Shown: in pieces, positions 8,874 through 19,794 of the stretch
Position numbering within the stretch: position 1 is the stretch's first letter
Layout: the number at the start of each line of letters is the position of its first letter
NCBI GenBank assembly: GCA_027886185.1
Contig: WOAB01000040.1
Coordinates: 1,488,001 to 1,552,000 of the forward strand
Direction: 5' to 3'
DNA from: Rheum nobile
Lineage: Eukaryota; Streptophyta; Magnoliopsida; Caryophyllales; Polygonaceae
Length of the DNA stretch: 64,000 nt
The notes under the pieces: generated by a model
What the model saw: only the letters and a program-made list of their open reading frames with translations
The model's database searches: none
What the model was told of the DNA's origin: nothing
Program-made: the position numbers and the translations under genes

Positions 8874-10046
8874 ATGGCACCTAAGAGTAGGAAGCAAGTG
8901 TCTACGAGGGATGAGAGTGAGGTTTACAATGTTGCGAAGGAGAGGAAGGTGTTGGCTACTAAATTCTTTCACAAGCCAACATTGGCTGAATTTGGAATGC
9001 TAGAGTGTGTGTCCCTGTGCTTAGCACAATGTGGTTTGGGGACGTTTCTGAACTTGGCTGCCCCTGCGTATCCCGAGCTTTGTTACCAGTTCATCGCCTC
9101 CTTCAAGAGGTACTCTGATGGTTCCGACAATAAGATGATGATGAGGGTCACGTTCACTTACAATGGGCGTGATTATGCTTTGTCCCCTAAGGTGGTGTGT
9201 GATGCCCTGGGCATTACAAAGCTGCCAACGGATGGATGGTCTGGTGGCATTCTTGAGTCGGATATGATGGTGTTCTGGAAGGCTGCTATGGGCAAGACGT
9301 TCAGGAAGGGTCAAGAGGTGAACTCGAAGCTGGTGAACCCGTGTCTACGGTTGATCCACAAAGTGATGATGAGAGATTTATTTGGCCATGCTGATGATGG
9401 TAAGGTTCCTTTGAAGGATTTCCAGTGGTTTATGAGCATCTTGGAGGTTGTTACGTACACGCCGTGTTGGGCTACCCTCTTTTTGGGTTCCTTGAAGATG
9501 ATTCGTGATGGTGAGCCACGTGATATTTGTGGGGGTGGTCTGATTACCCTCCTTTGTGTTGGAGTGATAGCTACCGATCAGATTCCTCGGCCTGTTGCCT
9601 GCGCGGTGTATGATATGGCACACATGAAAATGTGCTCGATGCTGAAGCCACTGGGCAGGGATGGTGATTTAGTTTGGTCTTCATACGACGGTCACATTCT
9701 GATTCTTCCCCGGGTTTTCACTTATTCTCCTTCATTTGCGGATTGATGGATTCCCAGTGATAGCAGAGTTATGGCCGACGCTACCCCTGCTGTTGCTCCT
9801 TCGGGTCCGTTTGGAGAGGGCCCTAGTGCTGGTTTTGAGGCTGCTGCTGTTGATTCTGTGGGTGGGGATGATCCTATGCCTACTCAGTTTGATGCGCCCT
9901 CGTCTTCTTATGGTCCTGCCACGCCTTGGCAGGAGTTGTATGCAAGATTTGATGCGTTCTCAGTGCAGCAGACTCACTGGAACACCCGAGTAGAGACCGG
10001 TCTACAGACTTTATAGACCCAGTTTCGTGCTGATGTAGATGAGCGT
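8874..10046 (+). pseudogene. Element B ATHILA ORF-1-like gene, interrupted by C
   Basis: The frame starts MAPKSRKQVS and resembles the ATHILA ORF-1 family: TKFFHKPTLAEFGMLECV, AYPELCYQFIASF, then GGGLITLLCVGVIA and IPRPVACAVYDMAHM. The function of this family is unsettled; it stands where some Athila elements have an envelope-like gene. Stops occur at 9744-9746 (TGA) and 10014-10016 (TAG). C enters at 10046, and the last codons, ending PPPPPSGPQ, resume at 21116-21190 in the same frame. Inside 8874-9743 the frame is otherwise open. No clear signal peptide or membrane segment is visible. Confidence 0.82.
10042..10046. other. Left target-site duplication of element C
   Basis: agcgt here is repeated exactly at 21111-21115, immediately outside the TG...CA ends of C. 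Confidence 0.93.
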
Positions 10047-10287
10047 TGATAGGTGTCATTTCATGCACCTTAACTAGTGATTATTGACACAATTTAGATG
10101 AAGTTTCGGTGTAGAATTAGGCTAAGTCTGTAACCCAGGGAAAGAGTTAAAGCAGTACAAATTTGAAGGTTTTACAGCTTAGTGAAGAGGAAAGAAGATG
10201 AAGGAGAAGATCTGCCCAGAACTAATGAAGAAAGCTACCTCACTTGGTAGTACAGGAGAGCAGACACAAGGATGAAGAAGCTGGCCA

Positions 10288-10398
10288 ATACCGCCCCGCG
10301 CCTGAAGCCACCGCGACCCGGCGGTGATCCTCAGAGAAGTGCAACGCGAAGCCACCGCCTCGCGGTGGGATATTACCGCCTCGCGGTGAAAGAGAAGG
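10288..10398. repeat. CG-rich motif cluster in the C LTR
   Basis: Four motifs (at about 10289, 10308, 10355 and 10375) of CACCGC(C/T)(C/T)CGCGGTG and CACCGCGACCCGGCG type occupy the same position as the B cluster. The 3' LTR copy is at 20037-20147. Confidence 0.75.
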
Positions 10399-10504
10399 GT
10401 GCGCGGCCAGCGTGTCATTTGTTTCCATTTTAGTATATTTGGATTTTATGTCTTATTATATTTTATTTCCTTATTTTATCTGCTAGGTTAACTTTCTACG
10501 AACC

Positions 10505-10512
10505 TATTTAAG
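10505..10512 (+). promoter_or_regulatory. Probable TATA box of the C LTR
   Basis: TATTTAAG matches the B LTR box in position and context (CTATTTAAG followed by a pyrimidine-rich stretch). Confidence 0.55.
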
Positions 10513-10767
10513 ATCTTTTTCATTAATTTTGAGAGGAGTTCGGTCCTCTCTCTTTTGATCGTTCAACTTCTAGGTTTTTGAACAATGGATAGCTAAACAC
10601 TTTTGTTTCGCTAGACAATTGAAGCACTACAATGAATTGGTTGTGAGATTTCTATTCCGTATTCTATATCTTATTAAGTTGGATTGATTCTCTTGATTAA
10701 ACTGTCTATTGATTTATGTTGATTCTTCTGGCGTAGCTAACTAGGTTTTTCGACATCTATCATATTG

Positions 10768-11038
10768 CTAGGATTGCATATAGGGGTTCCGAGTGCATAT
10801 CTAGTGGTAAACACAATTGTGCATGTAGGGATTCCGAGCGTACAATTATGAGTGAGAATCAGTTGCATGTGAGTAGGGGAGTGAGTACTTGTACGTCTTT
10901 CTACTTGCATGTATCCTATATCCCTGTGTGCATTGCTATTGCTGTGTTGGTGCTAAGGTACGCTGACAACTGTGAGAATCAGTGGTATTTTATCATTGGC
11001 ATAGTAATAAGTCTATCGACAACTGTGAGAATCAATAG
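10768..11038 (+). other. Tandem leader hairpins in the C LTR
   Basis: The four hairpins of B recur. The second has stem CACAATTGT/ACAATTATG here (one mismatch) and the perfect CACAATTGT/ACAATTGTG in the 3' LTR (20560-20598), where B has CACGATTGT/ACAATCGTG. The third has GCTGA/TCAGT where B has ACCGA/TCGGT. Loops are nearly unchanged. These paired changes argue for base pairing in RNA. Confidence 0.7.
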
Positions 11039-11365
11039 TACTTAAGATCAGGGTGGGAACAATTATAAGATAGTAAAAGAACTTGGAAATATAGTTTTCA
11101 GTGATCAACCTATTGCAACTGTGGTGTGGATATTTGTCTGGTGGAATACTTTCTCTCATCATATTTCTTCTTCTGTTATTACTTGCACTTTTGTTAATCC
11201 TGCGATTATTCCAAAACCCCCTCGTTACTTGTTAGTCACACGTTATTGCATGCAGATAACCGACTCCCTGTGGGATCGACCCTGACTTACTTGCTATACT
11301 CTTTAGTAGGTGAATTAGGATTTCTTTGACAGGAAAATGACACCGGTTTCCAACCCTGTCAAATT

Positions 11366-11383
11366 TGGCGCCGTTGCCGGGGA
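11366..11383 (+). other. Primer binding site of element C (tRNA-Asp type)
   Basis: TGGCGCCGTTGCCGGGGA, identical to that of B. Confidence 0.9.
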
Positions 11384-11498
11384 ATCAAACATTCTGTTTG
11401 TGATTATTTGTGATTGAATGCGGTGTGGATCTATCTTACAATCCGCACCTTTGCTACTGATTCGCTACTTGTTGAAGTTCATACAGAGACATGTACGA

Positions 11499-12248
11499 AT
11501 GTCTCAGACACTCCGACAATTGACTGCACCAGATCTGATACAGCAGCCGTTGGCTGTAAGCATTCCACCACTTGCTGATGGTGTAACATTTGAGCTCAGA
11601 ACAGGAGTGATACGATTACTCCTGTGATATTATGGACGAAGTGTCGAGGATCCCATTCTTCATTTGAATAAATTCCACAACGTCATTATGAGCATCAAAC
11701 CAACCTACGTCACTGAGGATCAGATTAAAATGAGAGCCTTCGGGTTCACTCTTAAAGACGATGCTGAAGACTGGTATTATCATTTGCCTAGCGGAAGCAT
11801 AGATTCATGGGCTAAGCTGCATAAGGTTTTCCTCGCACGCTACTTTCCAACCAAAATGGCAAATGCCTTGAAAAGGGAAATTACCAGCATTGAACAAGGT
11901 GAGGAGGAGACCCTCTATGACTATTGTGAACGGTTCGAGCGACTCTGTACTAGTTGCCCGTTCCATGGCTTTGATAAGAAATCACTGGTGCTCTATGTTT
12001 ACAACGGGCTGATGGATGATGAAAGAAGAATTATTGATGCTACATGTGGTGGTAGTATCCTGAATATGACCCCCGACGCAGCCATGACCACACTTCATGA
12101 TATGGCTGAGGGTACTAGGGATTTTGATGAACCCCCAAGGACCAGATTTGTTGGTGCTGTCATCGCCTATGAGTCACATGTATCGCAAGAAATTGCTTCT
12201 TTGAAGGAGGTCATTGTGGGGATGGGCAAGCAAGAAGAGCCTCAATAG
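11499..12248 (+). pseudogene. Element C Gag, capsid part
   Basis: The frame MSQTLRQLTAPD begins at 11499; the likely older start upstream, equivalent to 5282 in B, has lost its ATG (ACA here). One TGA at 11625-11627 breaks it. Gag domain landmarks match B and A: VTEDQIKMRAFGF, WYYHLPSGSIDSW, FERLCTSCPFHGF and LMDDERRIIDATCGGS. It ends in TAG at 12246-12248, right before the zinc knuckle. Confidence 0.87.
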
Positions 12249-13718
12249 CACGCTGGCTGTGGAGTTTGCGCTGGTCCATTTCACAACACCAACGCCTGCC
12301 CCCAACTACAGGATACCACTATTGCTGAAGTGTACGAAGCTGAAGGTCACGAGCCTGTTACACCTCAATATGATCAACCGCCACCGCAACAACCACGCTC
12401 TGTTGACCCACCAACGACTGGCAGCCCCTCTTCAACCGAAGAAATGCTCAAGGTCCTAACAATGCACTTCACAACGCATGTGCAATCTACTGAGGCCAAC
12501 ATAAAGAGCATAAAGGAGGCCGTGTTCCAATTATCCGATGAGTTTGCTGGGTGGAGAAAAGAGGGCATTAAAGAGGTTTCAAACACAGTAACCCTCCGAA
12601 GTGGCAAGGAATTACAAGTCGCCCCTACAGCTAAAACGGACGACAATGCTGAAATCGAAATTGATGATGAGCAAATTCCACCGCCCCGCGGTGATTCCCA
12701 CCGCGACCCGGCGACAGCCTCTAGTAATCCCACGCCATTGCCACCGCCCTGCGGTGATCTATACCGCCCCGCGGTGAGTCCACCGCCTCGCGGTGAAAGC
12801 CCAGAGCTCGTAGATTTACCTGAGGATGAAGATGATCCCTACGTACGTCCCAACTTCCCTCCCCTTGGATCTGAGAAGCCACCTGCCCCCTTCCCCGAGG
12901 CACTAAAGGAAAGGAGAGTAATTGATGACAAGGATCTCTTCGACACTTTCAGTAAGTGTGAGGTAAATATCCCACTCCTCAAGCTTGTCAAGAGTGTACC
13001 AAGGTACGCTAAGTTTCTAAAGGAGCTGTGCACTATAAAAAGAAACCAGAAGCTGAAGGGCAAGGAAAAAGTCAAGGTTAGCGAACGCATATCTGCTGTA
13101 TTCCAGAGGCGTATGCCAAAGAAGTGCGGAGATCCAGGTATGTGGAGCATTCCTTGTATTATTGGAGACACTAAGTTTGAAAAAGCTATGCTTGATCTTG
13201 GTGCCTCCATTAATGTGTTACCCTATTCTCTCTACGAATCTCTTGGACTTGGACCTCTGCAGGAAACATGAATTGTAATTCAATTGGCTGATAGGTCTAG
13301 TGTCTACCCTAGGGGAGTAATAGAGGATGTCCTTGTTATGGTTGATAAATTGATATTTCCTGCTGATTTTTATGTCTTAGATATGGAAACAGATACGAAG
13401 ACAACTCTTATACTGGTAGGTAGGCCGTTTTTAAAAACTGCTAAGACTAAACTTGATTTACAAAGTGGGACACTTTCGATGGAATTTGACGGGGAGAAGG
13501 TGGAATATAACATTTATGAAGCCATGAAACACCCCGCTGAAGACCATTCTCTATGCTCTATTGATGTGATCGATTCTATTGCACAGGATGTCTTTGATAT
13601 TTCTGGTCCTGATGGGTTGATGACCATTGTTGAAAATAATTTGGACTTGTCCTATGAGGAATACTCTTTACCCTCTAACATACAGGAAGCCATCGCTCAA
13701 GCTGGATGCCCATGGTAA
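12249..13718 (+). pseudogene. Element C nucleocapsid and aspartic protease
   Basis: Same frame as gag. The zinc knuckle CGVCAGPFHNTNAC opens it, then a linker with TVTLRSGKELQV, the CG-rich array (12676-12800), the block YAKFLKELCTIKR, and protease motifs MLDLGASINVLP and ILVGRPFLKT. A TGA at 13269-13271 splits the protease. The frame ends at 13718; reverse transcriptase continues in the +1 frame, overlapping 13627-13718. A single-base indel near 13700 explains this more simply than programmed frameshifting. Confidence 0.87.
12676..12800. repeat. CG-rich motif array inside the C gag linker
   Basis: Five motif copies lie at about 12679, 12696, 12741, 12763 and 12781. They are read as PPPRGD, HRDPA, PPCGD, YRPAV and PPRGE, so at least two reading frames are used. 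Confidence 0.85.
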
Positions 13719-15360
13719 GTACTCTGCAGATCCTTTGGGCGTTGGCCCCATTCTACTAAACCCGAGCGAAAGGCTCGTTCCTTCTGTTGAACATGCTCCT
13801 GAGATCGAATTGAAGCCGCTGCCAGACCATCTCAAGTTCGCTTTTCTTGGAGCCAATGACACCCTGCCGGTCATTGTGTCTAACAAGCTGACTGCGGACC
13901 AGGAAATGAAGCTATTAGGCGTGCTCAGGGAGCATAAAACCGCGATTGGATGGACCATTGCAGACATAAAAGGGATAAGTCCCTCGACTTGTATGCATCG
14001 GATTCTCCTTGAAGACGGATCTAGACCATCCAGGCAGCCACAGAGAAGGCTCAATCCTCCGATGATGGAAGTGGTGAAGAAAGAAGTGCTAAAACTCCTC
14101 AAGGCTGATATGATCTTCCCTATTTCGGATAGCCAATGGGTAAGTCCAACCCAGGTGGTCCCTAAGAAAGGAAGTATTACTATAGTGGAGAACCAACAAG
14201 GAGAGTTAATTCCCACCAGGACCACCACAGGATGGAGAGTGTGCATCGATTACCGTAAGCTGAATGCGGTAACTCGGAAAGACCACTTCCCCCTGCCCTT
14301 TATTGATCAAATGCTAGAACGCCTTGCTGGGCGACCCTACTACTGTTTCCTCGACGAATATTCAGGATATTTCCAGGTGGCCATTGCACCAGAAGACCAA
14401 GAGAAAACCACTTTTACATGTCCCTTTGGCACCTTTGCATACCGCAGAATGCCATTCGGATTGTGTAACGCACCCGGTACATTTCAACGATGTATGGTTA
14501 GTATCTTCTCTGAATATGTTGAGAAATTCATTGAAGTATTTATGGATGACTTTACAGTGCATGGGACTAGCTTTGATTCATGTTTAACCCATTTGGCCCT
14601 TGTACTAAAGCGATGTGTTGATACCAATTTGGTTTTAAATTATGAAAAGTGTCATTTTATGATAGAACAAGGAATAGTACTGGGTCATATTGTCTCTGCT
14701 AAAGGTATTGAGGTCGATAAGGCAAAGATTGATGTAATTCAGTCTTTGCCTTATCCTACTAATGTGCGTGAAGTGCGCTCCTTTTTAGGTCATGCAGGTT
14801 TCTACCGAAGATTTATCAAGGACTTCTCAAAAATCTCCTCACCCCTATGCGAGCTACTAAAGAAGGAAGTGACCTACGCATTCACTGATGAGTGCAAGGA
14901 AGCGTTTGATTGCCTGAGAGAACGCCTGACAAGTGCACCTATCATTCAGGCACCTGACTGGTCTCGCCCATTTGAGATCATGTGTGACGCCAGCGATTAT
15001 GCAGTTGGAGCAGTTCTAGGACAGAAAGTGGGACGGGCATCCCATGTGATTCATTATGCCTCCATGACTCTGAATGGAGCCCAGAGGAACTACTCCACTA
15101 TTGAGAAGGAAATGCTGGCGGCTGTCTTTGCCTTGGAAAAGTTTAGGCAATATCTTTTGGGAGTCAAGGTGATTATCTACACAGATCACGCTGCTCTTCG
15201 TTACCTGATGACGAAGAAAGAAGCAAAGCCAAGACTAATCCGATGGGTTCTCCTTCTCACTGAATTTGATGTGGAGATCCGTGATAAGAAGGGAGCAGAG
15301 AACCTAGTCGCAGATCACCTAAGTAGGCTCGTCCATGAGGAAGATAAGCCCGGAGAATAG
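13627..15360 (+). CDS. Element C reverse transcriptase and RNase H
   Basis: This uninterrupted frame of 577 codons copies element RNA to DNA and degrades the RNA. In order it has the entry segment HKTAIGWTIADIKGISP, WRVCIDYRKLNAVTRKDHFP, motif A (CFLDEYSGYFQ; glycine replaced by glutamate after the catalytic Asp), RRMPFGLCNAPGTFQRCM, and the catalytic FMDDF. The connection follows (HAGFYRRFIKDFS), then RNase H with CDASDYAVGAVL, EKEMLAAVFALEKF, TDHAALRYL and the terminal ADHLSRL. The true N-terminal boundary lies upstream in the protease frame, so codons before about 13700 are probably not used. Confidence 0.93.
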   Translation: MLKIIWTCPMRNTLYPLTYRKPSLKLDAHGKYSADPLGVGPILLNPSERLVPSVEHAPEIELKPLPDHLKFAFLGANDTLPVIVSNKLTADQEMKLLGVLREHKTAIGWTIADIKGISPSTCMHRILLEDGSRPSRQPQRRLNPPMMEVVKKEVLKLLKADMIFPISDSQWVSPTQVVPKKGSITIVENQQGELIPTRTTTGWRVCIDYRKLNAVTRKDHFPLPFIDQMLERLAGRPYYCFLDEYSGYFQVAIAPEDQEKTTFTCPFGTFAYRRMPFGLCNAPGTFQRCMVSIFSEYVEKFIEVFMDDFTVHGTSFDSCLTHLALVLKRCVDTNLVLNYEKCHFMIEQGIVLGHIVSAKGIEVDKAKIDVIQSLPYPTNVREVRSFLGHAGFYRRFIKDFSKISSPLCELLKKEVTYAFTDECKEAFDCLRERLTSAPIIQAPDWSRPFEIMCDASDYAVGAVLGQKVGRASHVIHYASMTLNGAQRNYSTIEKEMLAAVFALEKFRQYLLGVKVIIYTDHAALRYLMTKKEAKPRLIRWVLLLTEFDVEIRDKKGAENLVADHLSRLVHEEDKPGE

Positions 15361-15424
15361 AGCCCCATTCATGGCACCTTTCCGGATGACACACTTTTTA
15401 TAATAGAAGGAAGTTCAGAAAACA

Positions 15425-15598
15425 AGCACCGCCCCGCGTTGCCCACCGCCGCGACCCGGCGAGTCGTAGCCAGTATGAAGTTGGAGATGTCACCGCCCCG
15501 CGGTGGCCACCACCGCGACCCGGCGGTAGATTTGTTTGACAACCAGGAGAGATCACCGTGACCCGCAGCGATAGTACCGCCCCGCGGTCACATCTCTG
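15425..15598. repeat. CG-rich motif array between RNase H and integrase of C
   Basis: Six motif copies lie in the spacer between the RNase H stop (15358) and integrase. Typical Athila pol runs through this linker as one frame; here the array and its spacers appear to have been added. Confidence 0.75.
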
Positions 15599-15687
15599 GA
15601 GTCACATTGTGCTCTAGAGATACTTCTGCCCCTCCCTCTCACATAGCCATGGACGTCTTCGGAATCCGTTCTTTCAGACCTTGGTAC

Positions 15688-16980
15688 GCAGATATCGTCA
15701 ACTATTTGGTTTGAGAGGAAATACCCCCGGATTACACCAGAGCTCAAAAGGCGAAGATACGGAGAGAAGCTCGCCACTATGTGTGGGATGATCCTTACCT
15801 GTGGAAGCATTGTGTCGATCAGGTAGTGCGCCGATGCCTCCCAGACAATGAGGTACAATCTGTCCTTAACTTTTGTCACTCTGAGGCTTGTGGGGGTCAT
15901 TTTGGAGCGAATAGGACTGCTAGGAAAGTATTGGAGGCAAGATTTTATTGGCCACACATCTTTAGGGATGCTTACGCCTTCTGCAAATCCTGCGATCGAT
16001 GCCAACGGGTTGGAAACATCACCAGAAGGAATGAAATGCCGCAATCATCATTAATCTTCTGTGAGGTCTTTGATGTTTGGGGCATGGATTTTATGGGACC
16101 CTTTCCTAGCTCTCATGGGAATCTATATATATTGCTTGCGGTGGACTACGTTTCCAAGTGGGTGGAAGCAAAGGCCACTAGGACCGATGATTCTAAGGTT
16201 GTGGCAGGTTTTCTCAAGGAAAATATTTTCTCAAGATTTGGAATACCCAAAGCTTTAATTAGTGACAGGAGGACCCATTTCTGCAACAAGACAGTAATTG
16301 TCCTGCTGAAGAAGTATCACATCACCCAGAGAATCTCTACATCCTACCATCCTTAAACTAATGGGCAGGCCGAGAACTCCAACAGAGTGATTAAATTTAT
16401 ACTGGAGAAGACAGTAGCAGCTCATCGGAGGGATTGGAGCACCAAGCTCAATGATGCGCTGTGGGCATACCGTACAGCTTTCAAGACTCCGATAGGAATG
16501 TCCCCTTTTCGGCTGGTTTTTGGAAAAGCTTGCCACCTCCCCGTAGAGCTTGAGCATAAAGCGTGGTGGGAAATAAAGAAATGCAATATGCAACTGGATG
16601 AAGTGGGGGAATTCCGTAAGCTGCAGCTGCAAGAACTGGAGGAACTACGCCTTGAAGCCTATGAGAACTCAGTTAACTACAAAGCGAAGACCAAGCAATG
16701 GCATGACAAGCATATTCTGCGGAAAGATTTTAAGCCAGGATATAAGGTCCTCCTATTTCAATCCCGGCTCAAGCTCTTTGCTGGGAAACTGAGGTCCAAA
16801 TGGACGGGTCCTTATGAAGTTGTTGAAGTTCACCCCCATGGTGCCATTGGACTGATAAACCCCAAGACATGCAACATCTTCACAGTCAATGGCCACAGGC
16901 TGAAACCCTATTATGAAGGCTTTGATCCAACCCATGTTGATGCAATAAGTTTCGGAAGCCCTGAGGCTGAAACAGGGTGA
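15688..16980 (+). pseudogene. Element C integrase
   Basis: The region reads in the RNase H frame from RPWYADIVNYLV, with a TGA at 15712-15714 and a TAA at 16354-16356; otherwise it is open. The HHCC zinc-binding domain is clear (HSEACGGHFGANRT to FCKSCDRCQRVGN). The catalytic core shows Asp in VWGMDFMGPFP, Asp in ISDRRTHFCN, and Glu in NGQAENSNRV. The C-terminal half (16387-16980) has AYRTAFKTPIGMSPFRLVFGKACHLPVE and KWTGPYEVVEVHPHGAI, typical of Athila integrases. It would insert the cDNA; the two stops disable it. Confidence 0.9.
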
Positions 16981-17903
16981 GCCATAGCCTATGTCGAGCC
17001 AACGACGTTAACCAAGGCGCTGTCCGGGAGGCAACCCGGGTTAGTTATTTGATATTTCCCTTTCATTAGATTATTTTCGTAGTTTATTTTTGCTTTGTTT
17101 CGTCCGCCTGTTACTCATATTTCAGGTACGAAAGTAAATCTGAGATGAGACATGTACCCAGCTCGCGTCCACCGCCTCGCGTTGTAGCCCCACCGCCTCG
17201 CGGTGGAGGTCTGGTATGATTTCTCAACTAAAAAAAAATATAGAAGAAATAAAGGGCCCCGAAAAAACCTTAAACGGGGAGTAATATTTTTGTTTTTGAG
17301 TTTGATACGAAGGATTTGACGGTGTCAGTTGGATCGCCCCGCGATCCGGTATTTACTTGTACATTCATCACCCCATAAACACTCCCGCCAAACCCTAATC
17401 CCCTTTTCTTTCTCTTCCCCGTCTCTCTCTCCGCCGTAACCCCATTCCAAGTCTAACCCTTACCTCCAAGCTTTCCCCGCCCCAATCACCCTTGTTCCTA
17501 GCCTTAGTAGTGGCAACCTTTCACCCCACTTTGATCCCCTTTACCCAGACCTCCCTTTGCAATGATTTCCGAACGTCCCCGTGGTGGTTCGTAGTTGCAG
17601 AGGGTGATATTTTGCTTTGGTGGTGTGATCGGCACAATCTGGGTGACCCTCCGATTGATCGGTGGTGTTGGAGAAGGATTCGCACAGTGACCGCCTCGTG
17701 TTGCAGTCCCACCGCCTCGCGCAAGTCGGATTTTGAATTTGGAGAAGAAGGTGAATAGTCGCCGCCCCACACCCACTTCACCGCGACCCGGCTACTACGC
17801 TCAGTAATCACCACCGCCCCGCGGTGACTCGTGGTCATTCTTCAGTGGGTTGTAAGTCTTCCTTGCCTCGTTCTTTCGCTTCGAGCACTTACTTCATTAT
17901 ACA
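16981..17903 (+). other. Element C spacer between integrase and the last ORF
   Basis: The conserved box lies at 16993-17037. CG-rich motifs occur at 17168-17210, 17330-17350, 17688-17725 and 17778-17830. A pyrimidine-rich stretch lies at 17380-17480. No coding region is supported. Confidence 0.6.
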
Positions 17904-19133
17904 ATGTCGAGAGCTAGGAAGGTTGGGATGACCGATGAGGAGTGTCGAATGTATGATATGGTGTCAACAAGACATGTCCAGCCGACTCGCTTCTTTGATA
18001 GGGGATCACTAGCTGAGTTGGGTTTGTTGGAGATGACTCAACAATGTCTGGACAAGATGGGATTGGGGGGATTCCTAGACAAATGCGCGCCCACATTCCC
18101 TGAACTATGCTACCAGTTTATAGCCACTGTTTCTCGAAGCCACACGTGACGCATCATCGATGGTAGGGAGCAGAAGTTCATCGCTGGGATCACCTTCAAA
18201 TATGAGGGTCGGAGTTATGGTATCCCTATTGAGGAAATTAGGGAGCTGCTGGGTGTGTCAAGGCCAGCTACTGAGAAGTGGAGGCAGGGTCCCGACAAGG
18301 CGGACCTTAAGGAATTCTGGACCATCGCAACGGGCATGGCTGAATATCAAAAGCGGTTGGAGAATAGTAACAAACTTGTCCACCCCTGCTTCCGCTTAGT
18401 CTACACAGTGGTGCTTCAGACATTTTGTGGGTGTATGGAGGAAAGAAAGGTTTCTCTGAGGCGCCTTGGTCTCTTCTCCCCGATGATCGATCCTTTAGAT
18501 GAGGAGACCCCTGCATGGATTGTCATATGGGTGCATGAGCTGCAGCAGATTCGCGAGGGCGCCGCGCGAGATATTGTTCAGGGTGGGCTGATCACCTTGG
18601 TTGCTGCGGCCATGATTTCGATGAACACCATTCCTCAGCCACTCATGCCTATTTGCTACGACATTCCATATCTGCAACGGTGTGGTATGCTGACCATATC
18701 TCAGGGGCAGTTTCTGTGGTGCTCCTACGGAGGTCACCTTTTGCGCCTCCCCCGTCCCCTGGCCTACCCGCGAGTCTTCACAGGTTGGTACATTCCGTCT
18801 GATGCTGAGATTATTCCTTCCGATGATGAGGCTGATCTGCCGGCTTCCATTCCCGTGCTTATGGATTTCGATCCCCCTGCTTCTGACTTTGCCGCCCCAT
18901 CTGCTTCGCCTTCTGAGTTCTCTTGGGATGAGTTGTTCATACGTTTTGATGCCTTCACGCTGCGTTAGGAGACTGCGAATGAGGCGACGCTAGCTCGGCT
19001 GCGAAACATACAGGCTGACACTACACGCGATATTACGGACCAACTGAGTGCAGCTGAGGCCTTCATGCAGGAGCAATACTTTGGGCGGCATCCACCTCCA
19101 TCGAGCTTTCCATCGTATCCACATTTCCAGTGA
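17904..19133 (+). pseudogene. Element C ATHILA ORF-1-like gene
   Basis: From MSRARKVGMTDEE the frame runs 410 codons to TGA at 19131-19133, with stops at 18147-18149 (TGA) and 18966-18968 (TAG). It parallels the B gene: PTRFFDRGSLAELGLLEM, TFPELCYQFIATV, a GGLITLVAAAMI stretch and IPQPLMPICYDIPYL. The C-terminal part is Asp/Ser/Pro-rich and ends in a short helical segment before PPPSSFPSYPHFQ. Function is unknown; the hydrophobic stretch is short and I would not call it a membrane anchor on sequence alone. Confidence 0.83.
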
Positions 19134-19176
19134 GTCTTTGTTCTTTTCTCCCTATTTTGCTTTGTTTTCGTCTTTA

Positions 19177-19210
19177 CATTGAGGACAATGTGTGTTTTAA
19201 GTGTGGGGAT
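19177..19210 (+). other. Upstream stem-loop plus G-tract in C
   Basis: CATTG-AGGA-CAATG is followed by TTTTAAGTGTGGGG. It mirrors the true polypurine tract at 19757-19794 and may be a second plus-strand primer site. Confidence 0.65.
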
Positions 19211-19335
19211 ATTGGGATTTAGACTCACTGCTTATCATATCTAGTGTACAGATTTTATTCTTGCATTTCGTATTTCTATTCAAAAAAAAAAAAAAGAAGC
19301 CAAAAACAGGTAAAAAGGCAATCAAAATCCTGGGA

Positions 19336-19488
19336 TGGACTGAAAACCCGAAAGGGCGGTCCAGGTAAAAAGCAGGTAGTCCGGCTAGTATAGACCAGGG
19401 CAAAATTGGACTGGAGTGATGCGAGTATATGTGAGATATCTAGCAAAATGAAATGAGTGGCTAGGTGAAAACCCGAAAGGGCGCCTAG
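19336..19488 (+). other. Paired GAAA-loop hairpins in the C 3' region
   Basis: Hairpin 1 (19336-19363) is TGGAC, TGAAAA, CCC-GAAA-GGG, CG, GTCCA; hairpin 2 (19461-19488) is CTAGG, TGAAAA, CCC-GAAA-GGG, CG, CCTAG. Outer stems differ but both pair perfectly, while the inner part is identical. GAAA is a GNRA tetraloop. B and A have the same pair in the same order. Confidence 0.75.
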
Positions 19489-19756
19489 GCAAGATGAGCG
19501 TAAAAGAAGAAGAGTGATTCTAGGATTTCTCTATATTTCTTGGCGAGGCGTCATAAGAAGGGGAGCCATAAGGAGGACTCGGGTAGGCCACTTTGTAGCA
19601 ATAAGAAGCTAGACAGGAGTTAGGAATAGATTCATCGCGCATCATGTGTTTTGGTTGTCTGGGGCTGATTGTTGAGCTGTTGTAGTCATTGGTATCATCT
19701 GTTGTCACACTTCCTGAGGCCTTGATATTTTATGAGTGGAGTATGGTTGATTTAAT

Positions 19757-19794
19757 TTACTCGGGACGAGTAAAGGTCTAAGTGTGGGGATATT
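19757..19794 (+). other. Element C polypurine tract with adjoining stem-loop
   Basis: TTACTCG-GGA-CGAGTAA (7-bp perfect stem) leads into AGGTCTAAGTGTGGGGA and the LTR start four bases later. Confidence 0.85.

Larger units (their letters stand above)
10047..11361 (+). repeat. Element C 5' LTR
   Basis: It begins TGATAGGTGTCATTTC and ends ACCCTGTCA next to the PBS; it aligns with 19795-21110 with one single-base gap. It includes a CG-rich cluster (10288-10398), a TATA-like box and the leader hairpins. Confidence 0.95.

Noticed and set aside
13627..13718. Programmed frameshift between protease and reverse transcriptase in C
   Set aside because: No slippery site or downstream structure was recognised; other frame lesions in C make a simple indel more likely.
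13668..14246. 192-codon minus-strand frame opposite reverse transcriptase
   Set aside because: Shadow of the conserved plus-strand reverse transcriptase; no domain of its own.
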